Assembly (NCBI GenBank): GCA_024195585.1
Contig: SWBL01000250.1
Span: 16,553 to 80,552, forward strand
Length of the DNA stretch: 64,000 nucleotides
Source of the DNA: Aureobasidium sp. EXF-3400
Taxonomy: Eukaryota > Ascomycota > Dothideomycetes > Dothideales > Saccotheciaceae
Reading direction: 5' to 3'
Below are positions 47,715 to 59,388 of the stretch, one piece after another (position 1 is the stretch's first letter; every line of letters starts with the position of its first letter). Made by a program: the position numbers and the translations under genes. The notes under the pieces are model-generated. The model searched no databases. It was not told the DNA's origin and saw nothing but the letters and a program-made list of their open reading frames with translations.

Positions 47715-48434
47715 ATCAACCACACTACGCAAACCCTCGATCGCCAATAGATTCCCGAACACTCTTCATGTATCATATCTGAAAATTCTCAACGCCCTTT
47801 GTCCTTCTCAATCCCTTCAGATATCGACCGCACTCCTTTGAAACCTGTTCCACCGCGACTTTATTTCCATCACTCTACGCCTGTACCTCTCGTCCGTCTA
47901 CCAGCCATGATCCGAGCCACAATACAAGCAATAGTCTCCAGGAAGCTAGAAACTTCGTTGTGAATCGGCTGAGGAGATGCTTTTGCACACATGCTTCAGA
48001 GTGACCATGCACAACGAATGCCATAACAAACCCACACTTCACGCTATACACAGGCTCAGTCCACAGCTAGTACGACTGTGGTCTAGGTAAGGTGTGTGCC
48101 TTCGTGAAGGCTGTATAAGCAAGCCAGGTCTGTTGATTGAGAACCAGAGAGGTAAATTACATGTTTCCGGACTGTCTTGTAAAGTCTAGTAAGTCCGCCT
48201 GTTTACCGCTACATGTAAGTTGCGCTATGAGATATCCCTATAAAGTAGTCGAAGTTGGGATTATCTATCTTCTTGCTCAAAAGTGCCGAAAACAATAGCC
48301 TTGAGAGCCCATGCCACACTGCTGATGATGTCACTTTACCCTCACCATCTGCACCTTACACATCTCTCTATCTTCATTTCTATCAACATATCATCTTCCC
48401 AAACCAATACTACCGACAAGTCACTATCATCAAC
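47715..48434. other. Intergenic region QCR9 to MDR gene
   Basis: The 720 nt tandem spacer. A TATAAA at 48239-48244 lies about 190 nt upstream of the MDR gene ATG; no other feature was found. Confidence 0.5.
48239..48244 (+). promoter_or_regulatory. TATA-like element of the MDR gene
   Basis: TATAAA about 190 nt upstream of the ATG at 48435. Motif and position only. Confidence 0.35.
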
Positions 48435-49564
48435 ATGCCTTCATGGGACAACACGCCTAGCGGCACAATGACCGCTGCCGTCTTATCTTCTCCCGGTGCC
48501 AGTCCTCCATCGAAATGTTTCACAATCGACAAGGGATACCCCAAACCTACACTTCCGTCGCAGACATGGGTTTTGGTGAAAGTCAAGGCTGCTGGATTGA
48601 ACCGTGCTGAGCTCCGTGGGAGGAATGGCGATGAACCTGCTCCACCCGAGTTTGGCATGTTCGTTAATGAATTCCATCCTGATCCACCAAAGATTCTCGG
48701 TAATTTTCTTTTTAGACGCTTCTTGTAAGTAGCTTGACTGACAACGCTATAGGCGAGGAATTCGTCGGTATAGTCGAAGAAGCAGGCTCCTCGACCAAAT
48801 TCACCAAAGGAGATCATTGCACAGGTTTCATATACGGAGGCGGCAAAGCATTCGATGGAGCCTACGCCGAATATGTCATTTGCCCATCTCAAAGACTCTT
48901 TAAACTGCCACAGACATCTCTGTCTTGGGAAACACTAGGCGCCATCACAATGTCCATGTGGACAGCCCACGGTTCTCTCTTCGAAGCTGCTCAATTGGCC
49001 AGAGGATCTACTGCTCTGATTCACGGTGCAACAAGCAGTGTAGGTGTCTGGGCCACTCTATTGGCGAAAGCACATGGTTGCAGCGTGATGACTACTACAC
49101 GCCAGCAATCTAAAGTTGCTAAGCTGCAATCACTGGGCGCAGACCATGTACTCCTGGAAGAAAACCTCTCCGACCAATTGAAGAAACTGACACCCAATGG
49201 TGTGGACTGCATACTCGAACTCGTTGGCCCAGATACGCTTCAGTCTCTCGCTCTGCCACATCTAGCAAAACACGGGTCAGTGGTTGTGACCGGTGTTTTG
49301 ACAAAGGCATGGGCTATGAAGGACTTCACGCCCGCTTTAATTCCTCCCACACGCAAAATGACTTTCTACAGTATAGAACCTGGTCAGGAAGAAGTTGAAG
49401 GTGTGGAAAAGGTTATTGAGCAGGTGATTAGGAAAGTGGAGGATGGCACGTTCAAGCCAGAGCAGTTTCTTGACAAGACATTCAAGTTGGAGAACGTAGG
49501 TCAAGCACATGAGTACATGGAGGACAACAAGGCTGTTGGTAAGGTGGTTGTGACCATCCCTTGA
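48435..49564 (+). CDS. Quinone-oxidoreductase-like medium-chain dehydrogenase/reductase
   Basis: NADPH-dependent, zinc-free MDR enzyme of the quinone oxidoreductase type, probably cytosolic. Exons 48435-48699 and 48753-49564 (intron 48700-48752, 53 nt, GTAATT...GCTATAG) give 358 aa. The GroES-like N-domain shows WVLVKVKAAGLNRAELRGRN and EEFVGIVEEAG, followed by FDGAYAEYVICPSQ. The nucleotide-binding Rossmann core shows ALIHGATSSVGVWATLLAKA, the equivalent of the usual GAxGGVG, and LQSLGADHVL. The C-terminus EYMEDNKAVGKVVVTIP is the family end motif (GKVVVxI). The Cys/His ligands of zinc alcohol dehydrogenases are missing. Substrate unknown; detoxification of quinones or enones is the usual role of relatives. 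Confidence 0.9.
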
Positions 49565-49895
49565 ATATGGCGAGTTGAACAGTGTATAGACAGATGGACG
49601 AATTCTTTCTCACTATTGGTCTAAGACTGTCACATTTGTAGTTTCATGTTGATGCATTCGTAGTCATTGAAGCCGTGTATCGATTCAATATCTAATAGAG
49701 CCATTTATGTTCAGCTTGCCAGGTGCCTCACCGACAGTGCACGCACTTGGGTCTCATCTCTTCTAAGCCCGTAGTAACAATGAAAAAGGAAAATAAGGGC
49801 TCCTCTGCCCAAAGAAGCAAACGCCATCTCATATGCAGTCATGTCGTAAAATGCCAAGTCGCTTCATCCCCCATGCCAATGCAATGCTTGGACGC
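49565..49895. other. Convergent intergenic region
   Basis: The 331 nt between the MDR stop (+) and the RPN3 stop (-). Expected 3'UTRs only. Confidence 0.55.
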
Positions 49896-51498
49896 TCAGA
49901 GGTCGGCCATCATGTCTTCATCTTGATCGCCATTCTCGGGCGCATCCCACACGTCCATCGGGTCTTCGTAGCCTTGAGCACCAGCAGTCTCGGCACGCTT
50001 GTTTCTGCGGCTAAACTCGACAAACTCTTTCTGGAGTGCGAGTCTGCGATCGGCTTCACGGACGTGCTTGGCCAGTCGCTCAATATGGATAGACTTTTCC
50101 TTCAGCAGAAGATCTTGATCAACGGCAGGTTGATTGGGGTTGTGAGAGAGGAACCGAAGAACAGGCTTGGTATCGGCACCAGCGATAGGCGGAGGAAGCA
50201 TGGCGTTCAGGTGGCCGTCACGGATCATGGTGCTGAGCAGAGTAGTGGTGGCTGGAGGGGTCAGATTGAGGTGTAGAGCGATCGTTTCGATGGGAAGAGC
50301 AGCGTAAGTCTTTTGCAGGTCGATGACACGGTATCGGCGCAATGATTCGGCGACCTGGTTGACGATAGCGGTGTTGCCGTCCTGTACAGGTTAGCCATAA
50401 AATCTCATTCAACAATAGTATAAGCAAACATACCTCATCCCAGACTGCGGTTGCAGCGGCAATCTCGGCATCGAGACGTAGGACATCACGCTTCTTGAAG
50501 ATATCGGCAAGAACTTCGTACGGCTTGGCCAGACTTGAGTATGTCTTGACCATCTGGTTGTTGATCAACCCTTTGGTAAAGGTAGTAGAACCGGTAGACA
50601 GCAAGTTGACGAGAATGGATTTCTCGTAGGCCTCGACCATCAAGGGGGTCGCCACGTTCTGGTTAGGCGAAGCAAGAACCAGCTCCAAGAAGAGGCGAGC
50701 ACGACTGTAGCGACGCAGGCCAATGTAGATGTGTGCGCCCAGCAGGTAGTATTCGTGTACGTCGGATGCGGCGAGAGGTGCTGAGATGTTTGAGGATTTT
50801 GTGATGAAGGTGGCACTGAGTTCGTGGTTGGCGCATGGCAGACGGTCATCGATGCCTCTCTGAGGATCGGTCGGAAGGCTGTAGATGTCCTTGTCGAGGA
50901 TTGGCAGGGCTTGACGAGGAAGATGAGCTGTCAGGCATAGTCGTAGAAAGAGGATATGGTTGGATGTGAGAGTGCTGGACTCTGGGTCTAGACGGAGGAT
51001 GGCAGTTGCGATGATTGGAATGACGGATGCCTGAGATGGAGGTTAGTCGAGAGCAGTAGGCACTATTGGGGTCTTCGTACGTCTCTGGCATGCTCATAGT
51101 AATTGGCCAGCCAATTTAGCAACTGTTGCATCTCGGGGCCGACATAGCGAGCCTGGACAGGGTCGAAGTGAGTAATGAAGTTGGCAACCAGCGCCACCTG
51201 TTGCGCCAGCACGGCCTGTTGAGCGTATGCGAGGAGTACAGCCAGATAGCCGATTGTGTTGCGAGTAGGATCCAATAGCTACCGATCTAGGTCAGTCATG
51301 TGTGGCAGGAACGAACGAACAGCAACTTGCCTCTACCAAAGGCTTGCCTTGGACCTGCTGCGGCACTTGCTGGGCCTTGAGCTTTCGCATGTAATCGACC
51401 AGTCTACGTGCATTCGCATCGCGCTTTGAATCGTCCAGAGGGGCACCGCCATCATCAGCCAACGGATCCGTTAGCAAATAGCTCACAAGGTCAGCCAT
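49896..51498 (-). CDS. RPN3: 26S proteasome regulatory subunit Rpn3
   Basis: PCI-domain subunit of the 19S lid. Minus-strand exons 51498-51331, 51278-51081, 51030-50434 and 50381-49896 sum to 1449 nt (482 aa). The helical repeats include TIGYLAVLLAYAQQAVLAQQ and HEYYLLGAHIYIGLRRYSRA, then ATPLMVEAYEKSILVNLLST. The PCI winged helix has VAESLRRYRVIDLQKTYAAL followed by PIETIALHLNL. The C-terminus is the acidic, Rpn3-typical MDVWDAPENGDQDEDMM. Introns 2 and 3 are ordinary (50 and 52 nt). Intron 1 (51330-51279, 52 nt) appears to use a GC donor: AG|GCAAGT...GGTAG; a GTAGAG donor six nt upstream would also keep the frame but is a poorer match. Confidence 0.93.
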
Positions 51499-51676
51499 CT
51501 TGTCGTGAAGGCGTTGGTGTTTGGAGCTGGATGGAGTTTACGGATGGACAGAAGCACATGCGAGCCCGCCATGACGATTGTCCAACAAACGCGTCCGAGC
51601 TTCCATCCTTTGGTCCCTCTTTACCCTCACTTGTGCAAACTGCCTTTCTTCACTTTTGAATCACATGAATATTCAA

Positions 51677-53033
51677 TTACTTGTCTGGGCTATTCTTCCA
51701 CACTCTGATGCTCCCGTCCAGACTACACGTTGCTACCATGACGCTGTCCGGACTGCTGTCGACTCCAAGAACCACGTCTTCGTGTCCAGTCAAGACCTGC
51801 AGCACCTTCTTTGTGTTGACATCCCAGATCACTGCCTTACCCTCTTCATCGCCGCACATGGCAAATGCTGACTCCTCTCCGTCCTCTTGCTCGCTGATGT
51901 ATTCTCCAAAACAAGCGTTGATGCTGAACTTCTGGTTCTTGTGCCCTTGATATGTCTTGATGCATCGACCTTCGACGTACTTCCACAATCGTACGCTTGA
52001 GTCTAACGTCGCTGCAAGCACAAATTTGCCGTTAGGTGAGAAGCGTACTGATGTGACTGGCGCGTTATCCTCGTGTACCAGTGTCTTCAAACACTGTCCA
52101 GTATTTGAATCCCATATTCGGCTATGATGCTGTCAGTCAATTCTGAGCCTTATGCTTCCAAAGGCGCAACTTACATGAGGCCATCACTCGAGCAAGATGC
52201 CACCAGCGTTCCGTCTCGTACAAAATCGACTCCAGAGACCGGATCTGAGTGAGCAGGCAGCGATCTCATCACTCGTGCTGTCCGTACATCCCACAGGAAC
52301 ACTGCTTCGTCGTATGATCCGCTTACAAGCATGTTACCCTTTGGTGAGAAGGCAATGCTATACACATAGTTGTGGTGACCGGTCAAAGCGGTCGGCATAC
52401 ATTTTCCCTGCTCTTGTCATCAGCCTTGCCCTCCAGATGTGTATAGTCTGTTTCGTACTGTCCTGACATCCCAAAGCCTGATGGACTTGTCGTCGGAGCC
52501 TGATGCAAGGACTATTGAGTCTGGAGCCCAAGATATTGTGGATACTCCAGCGAGGTGACCTTCAAGAGTGTGTACCAAGGTTCCTGTTTGAGCGTTCCAT
52601 ACTTTGATGGTGCAGTCGGCGGCTGAGATGGGTGTCAGTCAGACTGGGTGTATGCTGTCATTTGGTCGGATCGCTCACAGCAGCTGGCAATCCATTTGCC
52701 GTTGGGCGAGAATCTCACGGCAGCGACACCCCTCTTGTGACCTCTCAGGGTCATGTAAGGTTTGTAATGTACACCCAGTGGTCGAGAACCGTCTGTCTGG
52801 TGATCTCGTTCGCGTGGTGTCTGTGAATTGCTGGCGGTAGGCTGATCCAGGGTATCCGACTCTTCCTCAAAGGCATATCCATTGTCGGCATCTGGTGCTG
52901 TCTCGTGATCGGGTCTATGGTCGTTTTCTTCGGAGGATGGTGGTGAATCGTAGTCATGCCGGCGGCGCTTGGGCGAGGGTTCCGGCTTGAGGATGTCGTC
53001 CATCAGACCTTGGACCTGGTCGGCAATGCTCAT
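51677..53033 (-). CDS. SWD3: WD40 protein, COMPASS subunit Swd3 (WDR5-like)
   Basis: Scaffold beta-propeller of the histone H3 lysine-4 methyltransferase complex in the nucleus. Minus-strand exons 53033-52679, 52622-52459, 52407-52175 and 52121-51677 (introns of 56, 51 and 53 nt) give 398 aa. The N-terminal 90 residues are disordered and acidic with a basic patch PSPKRRRHDYD. Seven WD repeats follow: YMTLRGHKRGVAAVRFSPNG, TLEGHLAGVSTISWAPDSIV, ALTGHHNYVYSIAFSPKGN, LPAHSDPVSGVDFVRDGTLV, then blades ending RLWKYVEGR, VIWDVNTKK and IRVWKN. The order and blade sequences are those of fungal Swd3/WDR5 rather than a generic WD protein. It lies 178 nt upstream of RPN3 on the same strand. Confidence 0.92.
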
Positions 53034-53247
53034 CTTGAACAGCTGGAGGGAAGCTAGGCTTGAGGAAGCCTGGAAGTCAAGAACTGGGATGCGACAGTTT
53101 GCGACAGGATTGTTGATGGAGTTTTGACTTTCACATGCGAATGTTTGTCCTTTCTCCGGAAATGCGACTCTCCATGACATCAGAAATCGATCGCTCTTTC
53201 GCAATTTACTCCTAATTTCCTTTGCTCTCGTCCTACAAGCTCGACAA

Positions 53248-54627
53248 ATGGAACACACAAGACAAACCCTGGAGCTCCCGAGCTCGATACGCGTGCTCAC
53301 GCTCAACTGCTGGGGACTTAAGTTCATCTCCAAGTACCGTCATGAACGCCTCGTAGAGATCGGCAACCACCTCGCCAAACTATCCCCTGCTCCCGAAATC
53401 GTCGGGTTACAAGAGTGCTGGACCCAGAAAGACTACAACGCCATCCGCGAGCGAACAAAACATATTCTGCCTTATGGCAAGTTCTACTGGAGTGGCATCT
53501 TTGGCGGCGGTCTAGCCATCCTGTCCAAATGGCCTATTGTAGAGAGCACCATGGTTAGGTACCCGCTCAATGGTCGACCTGCTGCCTTCTTTCGCGGCGA
53601 CTGGTATGTCGGCAAAGGTGTAGCTTGCGCTCGCATCCGCTTAGGTCCTGGCAAGAAAGACATCGTCGAAGTCTTCACCACACACTTGCACGCCCCTTAC
53701 GAAGCCGAGCCGAACGACTCATACATCTGCCATCGCACTGCCCAAGCCTGGGAGATTGCAAAACTCATGCGTGGTGCCGCCGAACGTGGTCACATGGTTC
53801 TCGGTCTGGGCGACTTCAACATGATCCCATTGTCTCTGGCCCATCGTTTGATCGAAGCTCACTCTCCTGTCAAGGACGTCTGGAGAGTCTTGCACCCCGA
53901 CTCTGCCATTGGTGCTGCCATAAACGAAGCTGAGAAGGCGAGGGGAATGCCAGTTCCTTCATCCGACGAATGTCTGAAAGAGCACGGAACCACATGCGAC
54001 CACAGATACAACACATGGCGCTGGAACAAGCGTGACAAGAAAAAGCTGCTGAAGAAAAGAGAAGACACCTACATCGACGGCTCAGAGCCAGACCACAGAG
54101 CCAAACGTTTAGACTACATCTTCTTCGGCGGTGACGCAGAAGGCCCAGCCTCACAATGGAGCATCGACAGTGTCAACGTGGGTGCCACTGAACGGCATCC
54201 TGAACTCCTCTGCTCCCTCTCGGACCACTTCTCCGTTGAAACGACTCTCACGCGCTCGTCTCATCCAACAAACACGTTACCGTTATCTACCACCTTCCTA
54301 CCACTAGAGACCTACGACCAGATCCTCGCCATGATCCACAAGTACGAGTTACGGGAACGCAAGCAACGCAGATACCGTCTCTCTCACTTCGGCCTCGAGC
54401 TAGTCGTCGCCATCGGCTGCTTGATCGCTGTGTGGTGGTCCCCACGTAACTTTGTAGCCTTCCTGCTCATGCTGCTAAGCACTTTGGGTCTGTCCGCCGG
54501 TGTCATCGACGGTTTGATGGGAGGCTTGTTCGTTGGAAGCGAGTTGCGCGCGCTTAAGGAATTCGAATGGGAGATTACGAACGCAAGGGACCAGGCTCTT
54601 GCCGCGCAAGAGGCCTTGTTGAAATAG
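53248..54627 (+). CDS. ISC1: Inositolphosphosphingolipid phospholipase C (Isc1, neutral sphingomyelinase family)
   Basis: Hydrolyses inositol phosphosphingolipids to ceramide at ER or mitochondrial membranes. Single exon, 459 aa, starting at 53248 (context GACAAATGG). The endonuclease/exonuclease/phosphatase fold is complete: IRVLTLNCWGLKFIS; IVGLQECW, with the Mg-binding Glu; YWSGIFGGGLAILSKWPI; THLHAPY; LGLGDFNMIP, the catalytic Asp-x-Asn; and KRLDYIFFGG with LSDHFSVE, the final Asp-His pair. Two adjacent membrane segments lie at the C-terminus (LELVVAIGCLIAVWW and FVAFLLMLLSTLGLSAGV), as in yeast Isc1. The P-loop-like region around GVACARIRLGPGKK matches the family's activator-lipid loop. 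It is divergent from SWD3, with 214 nt between starts. Confidence 0.95.
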   Translation: MEHTRQTLELPSSIRVLTLNCWGLKFISKYRHERLVEIGNHLAKLSPAPEIVGLQECWTQKDYNAIRERTKHILPYGKFYWSGIFGGGLAILSKWPIVESTMVRYPLNGRPAAFFRGDWYVGKGVACARIRLGPGKKDIVEVFTTHLHAPYEAEPNDSYICHRTAQAWEIAKLMRGAAERGHMVLGLGDFNMIPLSLAHRLIEAHSPVKDVWRVLHPDSAIGAAINEAEKARGMPVPSSDECLKEHGTTCDHRYNTWRWNKRDKKKLLKKREDTYIDGSEPDHRAKRLDYIFFGGDAEGPASQWSIDSVNVGATERHPELLCSLSDHFSVETTLTRSSHPTNTLPLSTTFLPLETYDQILAMIHKYELRERKQRRYRLSHFGLELVVAIGCLIAVWWSPRNFVAFLLMLLSTLGLSAGVIDGLMGGLFVGSELRALKEFEWEITNARDQALAAQEALLK

Positions 54628-57600
54628 GCATGATTGAGTGATGATCGATAAAGGTTATCTGATCTTTTTCGAACTTGGCACCTTGGTTTGTCATTGTAAC
54701 TCGACTAGTTGTTTGGCCATCGTCGATGAGGGATTGTTTGTTCATATAATCATTTGTCTGTCTTGCACACGGCAATTACATATCTTAATACTTATTCTGA
54801 TTGAGCGGGTCCGCAAAGAATGCGAGTTAGAAAATGCCTCGTTTCTGCATTGATCTCTCTTTCCTCCTAAGGTCTTTTCCTCTGCCAAAAATGATTTTGT
54901 TGGTCTTTTTTCTCTGCAGGAACAAGAAGCGAGAAGAAACTCCGGTGGGATCACCTTTGCATATGCATCTCTGCATGTATTATTGCGATGGATTCTCAAC
55001 GCTCACTGTAACCCTTGCAAGCCACACCTGGGCATCCATTTTCCTGAACGAGTTCATGCATCTCACAGTGCAGTCTCATAACTTCTGCCGCTCTATCGAA
55101 GGAGCTGGGCTCCTTCCATCGCTTCACTGCAACTGAACTTCACCATGCCATCACCTTGCATCAAAGGCCCAGCCTTCAGCCATGGTCTTTTACACAAAAC
55201 GGTGTCAGTGAACTCTATACCTATCTACTGCTACTTTTACCGCGAAGCTTTTCGTCTTGGAGCCGCAGATGCAACGGCAGAAATACGGAGTACATCTCGC
55301 GTAAAAACTTCTGGGTATGCCCGTTTAGAAAGCGGCAAAGGATTTGTGAAAGGATCAAGAAAAGAACCCTATCACCTGTTAGAGTGAACTCTGAACAGCT
55401 GTCTTTTGACCCGCTGTTACCGAGGCACCTGTCCTTTTTGCGAAGAAGTTTGGTAAAACGCAGTGGAGTCCGCTTTGTGTGGAGTCTGCCTTTGTGGAGC
55501 AAAGAACTCTAGATGTCAAAAGCCTGGCTGTTTCAGTGGTGGATCTTGACAGTAAGCAGGAAGCATTCAGAGGCAAGATGGAAATCTCGCGTGCAGTTAT
55601 ACATGCATTGCTGATGGCGCTGTGAAGGCGCTCTGAAGAAGCTGTACCTGCATGATCTTGCATGATGTAGAAAAGTTTTTTCTTGCATGTCAGCTCACCG
55701 TTAGTTCTTCAAGCTCCTCATTAGAGAACCACAACATGTTCAGGAGATGTTATCGGCGCACGTCGTTCTTGGGAACACATGATGGGAAAGTCACAAAAGT
55801 CGTGTCATGAATCTCACGTGGTTCTTGCTATACCAAAGATCTCAACATCAAAACTCTTATCACACTGGCTATCACAAGCACGTGCCTATCAACCATCAAC
55901 TCCATCACTCCATATCAATAGGGCACGCCGAGCACAACCGAACGGTGGATCGACCACCAATATAAAATTACTATACAACACGACGCCCCAGACAGCCCCG
56001 TACTCGCAAACCTACCGCTCACGGTGCGCTGTTGATTAGTATGGCGGCGCATACGCAAGCAAGCAAGCACAAACAAACAAGAGTCAGAAATCCCGCAAAA
56101 ACCAGATCCGCAGATCGACCTTCCTAGCTTCCCCCAACCGTTGTGTATTCTCTTATATTAGCATAACCATGGATAGAAGAAATCCCATGGTGGAGAGTTT
56201 AGATACTCATCAAGGGTATCGGACAACAGGAGAGATAGCAATTGCCCTAGATGTCATGAATATGAGTGAGACATAAGATAACCATCAACACACGTGCTCA
56301 TCTTTGACAGCTCTGGCAATGTCAGAAATGGTGGGTGATACGGATGTCGTGATCTGTGTTTTCTCGCACATCCGAGCTTCCGGGGTGCTATGGGTGCTAA
56401 TGGTTCCCTGTGCCGCAGCCTCGGGCGCCCTCGGACAGCAGACGGCGTGCCTGTCAACAATATCTGTTACTCCGGTCGTGCGAATCAGGAAATCTTCCGT
56501 CCATCCTTTGCTATCTTATCGATTGTGAAGGCGAAACGGATTGTCTCCGAGCGATAGCGTAAAAGCAAGATACAGTGCTGACATGGGCGGAAGATGCAGG
56601 TACAGAACACAGGTTGCAAAAGAGACTTTGTTGAGTGCTATACCAGAGTAGTTCAATCCAGGAACTCGGGTGATTGAGGCACAGAGAAGAGACTCGAAGG
56701 CCTCGAGTAAGTACTTGCCGTTGTGACATTAGATTCGGAGAACCGCTGACGTACCTGACGATCACCGAGCTGAACGTGCCTGAACAGTGAAGATCGAAAG
56801 CTGATCGTACAGATGCTTTAAACGTATGCTGCTGAATAGATATACTATTGGAGCTTCTCTGGCATTGTGTTTATCGCTGCATGATGTTGAGCAATGATGT
56901 CTTGCCGTTGGGCGAAGAAGACCGATCTTGCATAAAACGGTCCTTCTACGATATGAACGGAAACGGGTTCGCATGGGTTACCCAGCATAAGCTTCGATAT
57001 GTAACGGTGCTGCATGCGTTGAACGACATTGAAGCCTCCACTTCAGCTCCCCTGCCATTATTGGTTTCATGAGCTCTTGACGAGGAACGCTGTTCGACAA
57101 TTCCTTCTTCGAATTGTTTCTACGGGCGTATGTTCGGCTGGCTGGACAAACACACGAACGCCATGAACGCCATGCACATGGCGAGAAGGATTCAGACCCT
57201 TCTGTTTGTCGAAGGCTTTCGTTAAACAATATCCGGTCACCCCTCATGGCGTTTCTTTTTCGCTGTTTTGTGGAGGATCCATCAATCACTGTCCCGCTGC
57301 CGTAAAGCTACCGTCAATCCAACATCGTAAGAGAGAAGCGGAAGATTTGTGATGACTTACGGCGCTGCCGCCCAGCACGGGAGTAAACGAGCAAAAAGAG
57401 GCACGACGCGGCAAGATAGACAAACGAAGCGACAAAGACGGGGATCTTCATTCGACGCAACAGAAACAGCAACTGCGGACCTACTTGCTCACTGTAGCTA
57501 TTCAATAGGCCGAGCAGCGTTGGGGTCGGGGAAAAGTCTCGTACTGCCGCCAATATTGCCTGACGTGTAACCACAGCTGCGTGCAATGCGCATGTCTGCT

Positions 57601-59388
57601 GCTGCTGCTGCTGCTGCTGCTGCTACTGATGCTTTCTGCGGGTGCAGAATATCTGCGTATGTGCCCAACTCTCGCAGCTTACTTTCGGCGAGTCGTTGGC
57701 TCTCTGGGGCTTTCCCAGAGCTCCGGGGCGTATGGCGCTTGTCGGCTGCCGTCCGCGCAATATATTACTGATTATCTGGTTGGCTACTGTGGTGGTATGG
57801 AGAATCAATCTCGTCAGGCAAGCAGCACACGACGACCGAGTCTGTCTCGTGTGCATCGATCGAGTGTTCGTTCAAACAAGGTTCGGTGCGTGCTCCTCGC
57901 TCTTTGGCACGCCTTTTCGTCCGAGATAGAGAAGATGATAGGTTGTCCTGCCATTGGCAATGTTGCCTTACGCCCGTAGGCGGCCTCATCCAGTCAAGGA
58001 GACTCAGTGTGATGTCTTGGATTGGGACGGCAGTTCAAAAACTTCACGCTCCTGAAATTGCGAGCCCATGTTCCCTGACACCTGTCTGCTTATCTTGACC
58101 ACATGTAGAAATGCATCTCTGTGCACTGTACTCCGTACAAGCGTAAGCTGGTGGATCTTCAAGTAACACCAACGAAAAGCTCGCTCGCCCGGCTCTTGCT
58201 TTCCCGCTGGTTACAGCTCAGCAGGGTGCATGTGGGCGTCGAGGCCGTGCATACAGTGGCATGGACCCCCAAGTTGTGTGGAACACGCCCAAAGTCGCCG
58301 AGTCTCGATGTTTGTCTTGAATCGCAAAGACCCACGAAATACCTAGATCGGACTAAGCACGTAAGGTCCCGGGGTATTGGGCAAGTGCTGAATCGATGAC
58401 TCCATGGAGACATCGAGGAGAGTGTGTAGGGGTTGGAAGAGAAGGAGTGAAACCACACGGCACATTTGTTCATCAGAACGTCTGCTTGAGCATCCGGCTG
58501 CCGTTAATGTTGAACTGGAAAAGAAGGTTTAGGGTCAACGGTCTAGCGGAGACCTGCATGATGGAACAAGTCAGTTTGAGAGTCTGACGAGAGTCGAAGG
58601 AAAGCGCTGCGATTCTTTGGCCTTCGGGCTTGCAAGAGGCAGGAAGCGGCAAGAGTAGTGGTACATTAGCGGCAGCGTGGCGCCACGACCGGGACCTGGA
58701 CAGGAACCAGACACCTGATGGGTGAAAGGTACGGAACCAGGGCCTATGGCGGAGTATGTGTCTGCGGTCCTCGAGCGCCATAACCAGGACCCAATTTAAG
58801 ATCAGCGCCAACCGACCGGTGCACAAAGCGTTGGTCCCAGGAAGCTTGGGTCCGATGTGGCAGAGCGAGATGGATCATGGCGCTGCCTCCCCATGCCCCA
58901 TGCTTTTACTCTCATGCTGTGTGATGACTGTGGATAATAATAAAGAGTAGCGAGGACTCGAGAAACAGCCAAAACACTCGCCACTTCCTAACTTCGCTCC
59001 CATTGAGAAACTGGTTGTTCCTTCTCGCTATCTTCAAACAGGCCTGTCCTTCCTGATCCGTTCTTTCTACCATCTTTGTGTCGCGTGCTGGTTACATAAA
59101 ACATTCTTTCAAACCATTCAGTCTTTACCAATTGGCCGTGCCAGTTTCTCTTCGAAACATAACCAACCATCAATTACTGGAATACCTATCCTGAACTTGC
59201 CTGCAAGTAAGAAGGAGGCGTTTGCTCAACGTTTCAGCCAGGGCCCAGACAAACCGTCTTGTCTTTCTCTCGGAAAAGCGTTTGATGCTTTCCTGTCTGA
59301 TGACATAGCAATAAACCGTCCCACCACGCCATACAAAGCAGAAACATCTCGCAGCTTGCAGCTCGGTCGAGTACTACCTTCCTCGAAC
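54628..59388. other. Gene-poor region of 4.8 kb
   Basis: The longest stretch of the window without a supported gene. All open frames are under about 135 codons, overlap each other on both strands and show no domain. It includes a CTG microsatellite (57596-57624) and short direct repeats AAGC/AAAC near 56050-56085. An in-frame but ATG-less extension of the next gene covers 59197-59388. A fast-evolving gene with many introns, a long non-coding RNA or decayed sequence cannot be excluded. Confidence 0.5.
57596..57624 (+). repeat. CTG trinucleotide microsatellite
   Basis: An uninterrupted run of about nine and a half CTG units, seen directly. It sits in non-coding sequence. Confidence 0.9.

Noticed and set aside
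54628..59388. Possible transposon remnant in the gene-poor block
   Set aside because: No terminal repeats, target-site duplication, reverse-transcriptase or transposase motif was seen.
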